A stretch of 10,052 nucleotides of DNA from Allobrachymonas sp. (GTDB lineage: Bacteria > Pseudomonadota > Gammaproteobacteria > Burkholderiales > Burkholderiaceae_C). The stretch is from assembly GCA_018054915.1 (NCBI GenBank), contig JAGPIR010000033.1, forward strand, positions 1 through 10,052, written 5' to 3'. The number at the start of each line of letters is the position of its first letter. Position 1 is the stretch's first letter. The notes beneath the pieces were generated by a model. That model searched no databases. It was not told where the DNA came from and worked only from the letters and a program-made list of their open reading frames with translations. Positions 5,124-10,052 of the stretch are shown piece after piece. The translations under genes and the position numbers were made by a program.

Positions 5124-6179
5124 ATGACGACCGATCTTGACACCCTTGTCACTTCCGCCCGCACACAGTTTGCGCAGTCCGCCACCCCCAATGACCTGGA
5201 AAACGCCAAGGCGCGGTTTTTGGGAAAGTCCGGGCTGATCACCGAGCGGATGAAGGGTATGGCACAACTCTCGGTGGAGGAAAAGAAAACCCGCGGCGCC
5301 GCTATCAATCAAGCCAAGCAGGCGATTGAGGCGGCCTTGACAGAACGTCGTCAACAACTCGCTGAAGCTGAACTTAGCGCACAGTTGCAGACAGAGGCGC
5401 TTGATGTGACTCTTCCTGGCCGTCAACGTGGTGTGGGTGGCTTGCACCCGGTTACGCGCACGCTGGAACGCATTGAAGGCATTTTCGGCAGCATGGGTTT
5501 TGAGGTTGCACAGGGACCGGAGATCGAAAGTGACTGGTTCAACTTCACCGCGCTCAATACGCCTGAAGATCACCCAGCACGCTCCATGCACGACACCTTC
5601 TACGTCGAAGGTGGCAGCGAAAACGCCCCTAATCTGCTGCGCACCCACACCAGTCCGATGCAAATTCGTCATGCGGTGCAGCACGTTAAGCGCCACAAAG
5701 GATTGCTGGATAAGGGGGAGCGCATGCCGGAGATTCGCGTCATCGCACCGGGCCGCACCTACCGCGTGGACAGTGATGCCACCCATTCGCCTATGTTTCA
5801 CCAGTGTGAGGGTCTGTGGGTCGGCGAAGCCATCAGCTTCAAGGATCTGAAGGTTGTTTTCACCGACTTCTGTCGCACCTTTTTTGAAAGCGACGATCTG
5901 GTGCTGCGCTTTCGCCCCAGTTTTTTTCCGTTCACCGAGCCCAGCGCTGAAATCGACATCCAATTCCAGAGCGGCCCGCTGGCGGGAAAATGGCTGGAGG
6001 TGGCTGGCAGCGGACAGGTGCATCCCAACGTGGTGCGCAATATGGGGCTGGACCCCGAGCACTACATCGGTTTCGCCTTCGGCATGGGACCAGACCGCCT
6101 GACCATGCTGCGCTATGGGGTGAATGACCTGCGGTTGTTTTTTGACGGAGATGTGCGTTTCTTGAGCCAGTTCCGCTGA
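5124..6179 (+). CDS. pheS: Phenylalanyl-tRNA synthetase, alpha subunit
   Basis: PheS is the catalytic subunit of the (alpha-beta)2 enzyme that charges tRNA-Phe. The 351 residues hold an N-terminal coiled-coil region (about 1-90, which binds tRNA), then the class II core: GLHPVTRTLERIEGIF (motif 1 area), THTSPMQIRHA, the motif 2 area with APGRTYRVDSDATHSPMFHQ, and motif 3 with SGFAFG-like GFAFGMGPDRLTMLRYGV. Ala318 in GFAFG corresponds, as I recall, to the residue (Ala294 in Escherichia coli) whose change to Gly widens the Phe pocket; here it is the normal Ala. GMGPDR replaces the Escherichia coli GMGMER and is common in relatives. No Shine-Dalgarno is evident before the ATG at 5124. pheT follows after 50 nt. 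Confidence 0.98.
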   Translation: MTTDLDTLVTSARTQFAQSATPNDLENAKARFLGKSGLITERMKGMAQLSVEEKKTRGAAINQAKQAIEAALTERRQQLAEAELSAQLQTEALDVTLPGRQRGVGGLHPVTRTLERIEGIFGSMGFEVAQGPEIESDWFNFTALNTPEDHPARSMHDTFYVEGGSENAPNLLRTHTSPMQIRHAVQHVKRHKGLLDKGERMPEIRVIAPGRTYRVDSDATHSPMFHQCEGLWVGEAISFKDLKVVFTDFCRTFFESDDLVLRFRPSFFPFTEPSAEIDIQFQSGPLAGKWLEVAGSGQVHPNVVRNMGLDPEHYIGFAFGMGPDRLTMLRYGVNDLRLFFDGDVRFLSQFR

Positions 6180-6229
6180 TTGACGTGCCGTCACCCCTGT
6201 CCTTGAACCGAATCCTGTATTGAAGCACC

Positions 6230-8662
6230 ATGCAATTTCCCGAATCCTGGCTCCGCACCATCTGCAACCCGCCGCTGACCACCCAGCAACTGGCTGATAC
6301 GCTCACCATGGCCGGGCTGGAGGTGGAAGAACTGCAGCCTGTCGCGCCTCCTTTCACTGGCATCGTCGTGGCCGAAATCAAGGAGGCCGCGCAGCACCCG
6401 GATGCCGACCGCTTGCGCGTGTGCCAAGTGGATGCCGGCACGAACGGCTTGCTGCAAATCGTCTGTGGCGCGCCCAATGCGCGGGTGGGCATCAAGGTGC
6501 CGTGCGCGCTGGTGGGCGCGGAACTGCCACCCGGCGAAGACGGCAAGCCGTTCATGATCAAGGTGGGCACGCTGCGCGGGGTGGAGAGCCACGGCATGCT
6601 GTGCTCGGCGCGAGAACTCAAGCTGTCCGATGACCACGGTGGCCTGCTGGAATTGCCAGCCGATGCGCCCATTGGCCAGAGCGTCCGCGATTACCTCCAG
6701 CTCGATGACACCCTGTTCACACTCAAGCTCACGCCCAATCTGGCGCATTGCCTGAGCGTATACGGCATTGCGCGTGAGGTGTCGGCGCTCACGGGCGCGC
6801 CGTTGCAACCGCTTTCCGATGCGCAAGTGCCCGTCACTGCTCAGGATCAGGTGCAGGTCACGGTGGAAGCGCCTGATCTGTGTGGCCGCTTCAGTGGCCG
6901 CGTCATCACTGGCGTCAACACCCATGCGGCCACACCGGCGTGGATGGTGGACCGGCTGGCGCGTTGCGGGCAGCGCAGCGTGTCGGCGCTGGTCGATATT
7001 TCCAACTATGTGATGTTCGAGCTGGGCCAGCCCACGCACATTTTTGACCGCGACAAGATTGCCGGTTCGCATCTGCACGTGCGTTGGGGCCAGGCGGGCG
7101 AAACCCTGAAATTGCTCAACGGCAACACCGTGGCGCTGGACGCACAGGTGGGGGTGATTGCCGACGACAAGGAGGTGGAATCGCTCGCCGGCATCATGGG
7201 CGGCGACGCTACTGCCGTGAGCGACAGCACGCAAAACATCTATGTGGAGGCCGCCTTCTGGTGGCCTAAGGCGGTGGCCGGTCGTTCACGTCGCTACAAC
7301 TTCAGCACCGATGCCGGGCACCGCTTTGAGCGCGGTGTTGATCCAGCGTGCACGGTGCAGGTGATCGAGCGCATCAGCGAACTGGTGCAGCAAATCTGTG
7401 GCGGCGCAGCAGGGCCGATCAGCGATGCGCAGCCCAACATGCCGCAGGCTAGGCCTGTGGCGCTGCGCGTGGCGCGCGCCAGCAAAGTGATCGGCATGCC
7501 GGTCACGGAGCTGCAGTGCCTGCAAGCACTGCAAGGGCTGGGCCTGCCCGCCAGCGCCAGCGAGGGCGTGATCACCGTCACTCCGCCCAGCTATCGCTTT
7601 GACCTGCAAATTGAAGAAGACCTGATTGAAGAGGTCATTCGCGTGATCGGCTACCACAAGCTGCCCACCACGCCGCCGCAAGCACCCATCATCCCTAAAC
7701 TGCGCCTCGAAACCCAGCGCAACCCCTATGCCGTGCGCCGGCAACTGGCCGGCCTGGGCTATCAGGAAACCATCAACTACAGCTTTGTGGAAGAGCGCTG
7801 GGAGCATGAACTGGCTGGCAACCCTAGCCCCATCAAGCTGCTCAACCCCATCGCCAGCCAGATGAGCGTGATGCGTTCGTCGCTTGTCGGCTCGCTGCTG
7901 AACGCGCTCAAGTTCAACCTCGACCGCAAGGCCAGCCGCGTACGCGTGTTCGAGGTGGGCCGCGTGTTTCGCCGCGACGCTGCGGTGCAGAACTCCGACA
8001 CCACCGTGCAGGGCTTTGACCAGCCTATGCACGTGGCTGGCTTGGCCTATGGTGCAGCCAGCGCGCTGCAATGGGGCTGCAAAGACAGCACGGTTGACTT
8101 CTACGACGTGAAAGGCGATGTAGAGGCCCTGCTTGCGCCGCAACTCCCAACGTTCGAACCTGCTGAGCACCCTGCGATGCACCCTGGCCGCTGCGCGCGC
8201 GTGCTGCTGGGCGGTAAGCCCATAGGTTACGTGGGCGAACTGCATCCGCGCTGGCGCCAGGGTTATGACCTGCCACAGGCGCCCGTGCTGTTCGAGCTGG
8301 ACTGGGATGCCGTGTTACAACGCCCGCTGCCAGCTTTCATCCCGGTCAGCAAGTTCCAGGTTGCTGAGCGCGACGTGGCCGTGATCGTGAAAGACAGTGT
8401 GAATCACGACGACCTCATGGCAGCCATTGCGCGTGCTATGCCACAGGCGCTGCTGCACAACGTTACCGTGTTCGACGTGTTCCGTCCGGACTTCAGGGAC
8501 CCAGAAAAAACGCCCTGGCTGGCTACCGGCGAGAAAAGCGTAGGCATTCGGTTGCAATTGCGCAGCACGGATGCGGCCCTAACCGAGGAGCAGATCGAAT
8601 TTGCCCGTCAGGCCGTGGTGCAGCAGCTGGTCGCCGATACGGGTGCGCGCCTGCGTGCCTGA
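6230..8662 (+). CDS. pheT: Phenylalanyl-tRNA synthetase, beta subunit
   Basis: PheT is the large partner of PheS, with tRNA-binding and editing domains. The 810 residues fit the bacterial length (about 795-810). Visible parts in order: an N-terminal segment MQFPESWLRTICNPP; an OB-fold tRNA-binding domain (about 40-150, with HPDADRLRVCQVD and GTLRGVESHGMLCSARE); a B3/B4 editing region (about 210-370, with DISNYVMFELGQPTHIFD and AGHRFERGVDP); a B5 domain (about 405-475, ending EEVIRVIGYHKLP); a catalytic-like core; and the C-terminal ferredoxin-fold anticodon-binding domain from about 705 to the end. The ATG at 6230 has only a weak GAAG 4 nt upstream. Sampled stretches look clearly GC-richer than thrS or pheS. 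ihfA follows after 34 nt. Confidence 0.98.
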   Translation: MQFPESWLRTICNPPLTTQQLADTLTMAGLEVEELQPVAPPFTGIVVAEIKEAAQHPDADRLRVCQVDAGTNGLLQIVCGAPNARVGIKVPCALVGAELPPGEDGKPFMIKVGTLRGVESHGMLCSARELKLSDDHGGLLELPADAPIGQSVRDYLQLDDTLFTLKLTPNLAHCLSVYGIAREVSALTGAPLQPLSDAQVPVTAQDQVQVTVEAPDLCGRFSGRVITGVNTHAATPAWMVDRLARCGQRSVSALVDISNYVMFELGQPTHIFDRDKIAGSHLHVRWGQAGETLKLLNGNTVALDAQVGVIADDKEVESLAGIMGGDATAVSDSTQNIYVEAAFWWPKAVAGRSRRYNFSTDAGHRFERGVDPACTVQVIERISELVQQICGGAAGPISDAQPNMPQARPVALRVARASKVIGMPVTELQCLQALQGLGLPASASEGVITVTPPSYRFDLQIEEDLIEEVIRVIGYHKLPTTPPQAPIIPKLRLETQRNPYAVRRQLAGLGYQETINYSFVEERWEHELAGNPSPIKLLNPIASQMSVMRSSLVGSLLNALKFNLDRKASRVRVFEVGRVFRRDAAVQNSDTTVQGFDQPMHVAGLAYGAASALQWGCKDSTVDFYDVKGDVEALLAPQLPTFEPAEHPAMHPGRCARVLLGGKPIGYVGELHPRWRQGYDLPQAPVLFELDWDAVLQRPLPAFIPVSKFQVAERDVAVIVKDSVNHDDLMAAIARAMPQALLHNVTVFDVFRPDFRDPEKTPWLATGEKSVGIRLQLRSTDAALTEEQIEFARQAVVQQLVADTGARLRA

Positions 8663-8696
8663 TGATGAACGGATGCAGATTTGATAGGATTGATCC

Positions 8697-9041
8697 ATGG
8701 AAATTTCATTCGATTCCTTGCTGACGCCTACACTGACAAAGGCGCAACTGGCTGAAAAACTGTTTGATAACATTGGGTTGAACAAACGCGAAGCCAAGGA
8801 CATGGTCGATGCCTTCTTCGATTTGATTGTGCAGGAACTGCAGCAGGGGCATGACGTCAAAATATCAGGTTTTGGCAATTTCCAATTGCGCTCAAAATCA
8901 CCGCGTCCCGGTCGCAATCCGCGAACGGGCGAACTGATTTCCATTGATGCCCGTCGTGTCGTGACCTTTCATGCCAGCCACAAACTCAAGGCAGTTGTAC
9001 AGGGAGAAGACCCTGCTGCTTCGCTGTTCACTGATGGATAA
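8697..9041 (+). CDS. ihfA: Integration host factor subunit alpha
   Basis: IHF is a heterodimer that binds specific sites and bends DNA sharply, acting in transcription, recombination and replication. The 114-residue product matches the alpha subunit: LTKAQLAEKLFDNIGLNKRE helices, VDAFFDLIVQEL, the KISGFGNFQLR strand, the DNA-contacting beta-arm PRPGRNPRTGE with its intercalating proline, and RRVVTFHASHKLK. The alpha rather than beta assignment rests on the sequence and on its place after pheT, the usual position of ihfA. The start at 8697 has AGGA (8686-8689) at 7 nt. A tail of about 14 residues after HASHKLKAVVQG is variable in the family. Transcription probably comes from the pheST unit or from inside pheT. 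Confidence 0.97.
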   Translation: MEISFDSLLTPTLTKAQLAEKLFDNIGLNKREAKDMVDAFFDLIVQELQQGHDVKISGFGNFQLRSKSPRPGRNPRTGELISIDARRVVTFHASHKLKAVVQGEDPAASLFTDG

Positions 9042-9044
9042 TTG

Positions 9045-9079
9045 GCCGGTCAAAGGACTACTGCCATTGTGCGACCGGC
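9045..9079 (+). repeat. Inverted repeat after ihfA
   Basis: GCCGGTC (9045-9051) and GACCGGC (9073-9079) form a seven-pair stem with a 21-base loop just after the ihfA stop. No T-run follows, so an intrinsic terminator is not supported. GGACT in the loop (9055-9059) can pair with AGTCC at 9094-9098, which would give a pseudoknot; that part is speculative. Confidence 0.4.
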
Positions 9080-9275
9080 ATCAGGCTGGCCGCAGTCCGC
9101 TCAGGAAGGGGTTTTGACGTAGCGCGCCTGTTTTCCAATCAAGCATGGACGAACGCGAATGATCTTGCTGTGTTGGCACATCGACTTCATGTAAAGCATT
9201 CCCGATATGTTGTAATAGCAGATAAAGCTGAATCATTTGAGCGGATCGAGAATTGCTGCATTGCCTGTGCCTTCC

Positions 9276-9722
9276 ATGAAAACGTCTGTTCTGCCCCCTA
9301 TTCCTGCAAAACGTTATTTCACGATCGGGGAAGTGGCCGACTTGTGCGCGGTCAAACCCCATGTGTTGCGTTACTGGGAGCAGGAGTTCACGCAACTCAA
9401 CCCAATGAAGCGGCGCGGGAACCGGCGGTATTACCAGCACCATGAGGTGCTCATGGTGCGCAGGATTCGTGATTTGCTGTACGAGCAGGGCTTTACCATC
9501 AGCGGTGCGCGCATTCAGCTTGAAAATAGCAAAAACCGCATGGCTGAGCAGGGGCATGGCGTACCAGATATTGCGGTTTCCAGCGTCACTGGTTCGCTTG
9601 ATGATGCATCCGTTGAAACATTTGGACAAATGCCCAAGACTTTTGACGCAACAGCAACCGATTCCATTGACTGGGCGGCTCTGCGTCGGGAGTTGGAAGC
9701 CATCCGCATACTTCTGAATTGA
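9276..9722 (+). CDS. MerR-family transcriptional regulator (small, effector unknown)
   Basis: The 148-residue product has a MerR-type winged helix-turn-helix at its N-terminus: RYFTIGEVADLCAVKPHVLRYW at about 13-34, then the wing region FTQLNPMKRRGNRRYYQHHEV, then helices RRIRDLLYEQGFTISGARIQL. After about residue 85 the sequence is not conserved with known effector domains, and no Cys cluster for metal sensing is present. The gene is a regular neighbour of ihfA in Burkholderiales, but its targets are unknown to me. I chose the ATG at 9276; a TTG at 9237 would add 13 residues. Neither has a clear Shine-Dalgarno. The 234-nt gap from ihfA shows no intrinsic terminator and no convincing promoter, so co-transcription with ihfA is possible. 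Confidence 0.9.
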   Translation: MKTSVLPPIPAKRYFTIGEVADLCAVKPHVLRYWEQEFTQLNPMKRRGNRRYYQHHEVLMVRRIRDLLYEQGFTISGARIQLENSKNRMAEQGHGVPDIAVSSVTGSLDDASVETFGQMPKTFDATATDSIDWAALRRELEAIRILLN

Positions 9723-9801
9723 CCAGGGCAGGGTGCGGATCTCACGGGGGTTGTGTCTTGTTTCAATGGCGGTGTGGAATTTTTTGTGTCTGGGGTAGCC
9801 A

Positions 9802-9820
9802 AAAAATCGCCCTGATTTTT
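9802..9820. terminator. AT-rich hairpin after the MerR-type gene
   Basis: AAAAATC (9802-9808) and GATTTTT (9814-9820) pair around the loop GCCCT. The stem carries A's on one side and T's on the other, so it could act weakly on either strand. AT-rich stems are poor terminators, so confidence is low. It lies between the regulator gene and the tRNA promoter. Confidence 0.3.
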
Positions 9821-9852
9821 GATTGAATCTGCCCCTTGATGCCATAAGCATC

Positions 9853-9858
9853 TATAAT
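9853..9858 (+). promoter_or_regulatory. -10 box of the tRNA-Pro promoter
   Basis: A perfect TATAAT ends 9 nt before the first tRNA base, leaving a 5' leader of only a few bases. The hexamer at the ideal -35 distance (9830-9835, TGCCCC) is poor; TTGATG (9836-9841) and TTGAAT (9823-9828) have spacers of 11 and 24 nt. The promoter probably relies on the strong -10. Confidence 0.65.
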
Positions 9859-9867
9859 CTCACCTTT

Positions 9868-9944
9868 CGGCGTGTAGCGCAGCCTGGTAGCGCACTTGCA
9901 TGGGGTGCAAGGGGTCGCGAGTTCGAATCCCGCCACGCCGACCA
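9868..9944 (+). tRNA. tRNA-Pro (anticodon GGG)
   Basis: A full cloverleaf can be drawn. The acceptor stem is CGGCGTG/CACGCCG (9868-9874/9934-9940) with discriminator A9941 and an encoded CCA (9942-9944). The D arm is GCGC/GCGC with an AGCCTGGTA loop. The anticodon stem is CTTGC/GCAAG (9895-9899/9907-9911) with a seven-base loop and anticodon GGG at 9902-9904. The T loop is TTCGAAT. C1-G72 and A73 are typical identity elements of bacterial tRNA-Pro. It reads CCC and CCU codons. The T stem (9917-9921/9929-9933) has one A-C mismatch (9920 with 9930). Confidence 0.97.
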
Positions 9945-9957
9945 TTACATATATCAA

Positions 9958-9995
9958 CGGGTTAGCCCTCACAGGGGCTAGCCCGTTTTTATTTT
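9958..9995 (+). terminator. Intrinsic terminator of tRNA-Pro
   Basis: CGGGTTAGCCC (9958-9968) pairs with GGGCTAGCCCG (9975-9985) over 11 positions, with one G-U pair, around a short loop. TTTTTATTTT follows. This is a strong terminator 13 nt after the encoded CCA, so the tRNA is a single-gene unit. Beyond it, 9996-10052 shows nothing I can identify. Confidence 0.92.
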
Positions 9996-10052
9996 CTGGG
10001 CGTATTGGTTTGGTGTGTGTTAGAGCGCATCCAGAAGTGGGGGTAGCGGTCC

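Noticed and set aside
5055..8245. Long minus-strand frames opposite pheS and pheT (5055-6194, 6191-7234, 7286-8245)
   Set aside because: They mirror the codon structure of the two synthetase genes on the plus strand and encode nothing recognisable.
9081..9851. Minus-strand open frame of 256 codons
   Set aside because: It lies opposite the MerR-type gene, whose helix-turn-helix is clearly recognisable on the plus strand. The minus-strand product shows no family.
9763..9972. Minus-strand frame containing GFELATPCTPCKCATRLRYT
   Set aside because: This is the antisense translation of the tRNA-Pro gene, a well-known false protein in databases.
1..10052. CRISPR array, insertion sequence or prophage remains
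   Set aside because: I saw no regularly spaced repeats, transposase or integrase frames, or terminal inverted repeats with target duplications. The gene order is a conserved housekeeping cluster.

Overview
The window is a conserved housekeeping segment from a betaproteobacterium of the order Burkholderiales. Gene order (thrS-infC-rpmI-rplT-pheS-pheT-ihfA-merR-like-tRNA-Pro), a Burkholderiales-restricted hypothetical protein next to coaD, and the charged N-terminal extension of IF3 all suggest a Comamonadaceae-like member. The family-level placement is inferred from remembered protein similarity, not from a search. I see no insertion sequence, CRISPR array, prophage or broken gene.

Layout. 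Positions 1-267 hold the 3' half of coaD (coenzyme A synthesis). It converges on a minus-strand gene (392-1027) for an uncharacterised acidic protein. A divergent intergenic stretch follows, then the main plus-strand block. That block starts with a structured leader (about 1236-1388) that ends in a strong intrinsic terminator. Next come thrS (1419-3368), infC (3426-4052, rare AUC start), rpmI (4220-4423), rplT (4451-4810), a second intrinsic terminator (4878-4908), pheS (5124-6179), pheT (6230-8662), ihfA (8697-9041) and a small MerR-type regulator (9276-9722). A single tRNA-Pro(GGG) gene (9868-9944) follows, with its own -10 box and terminator.

How the genes work together. The block makes the translation machinery: two aminoacyl-tRNA synthetases, initiation factor 3 and ribosomal proteins L35 and L20. 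It also makes the IHF alpha subunit. This is the classical thrS-to-ihfA cluster known from Escherichia coli.

Most interesting observation. The thrS leader encodes a 27-codon reading frame with two adjacent Thr codons, followed by mutually exclusive RNA pairings and then the terminator, 30 nt upstream of thrS. This looks like a threonine-responsive transcription attenuator. Other points are the AUC start of infC, a row of perfect hairpins between infC and rpmI (candidate L20/L35 control RNA), and a terminator before pheS whose left arm can pair with the last codons of rplT.
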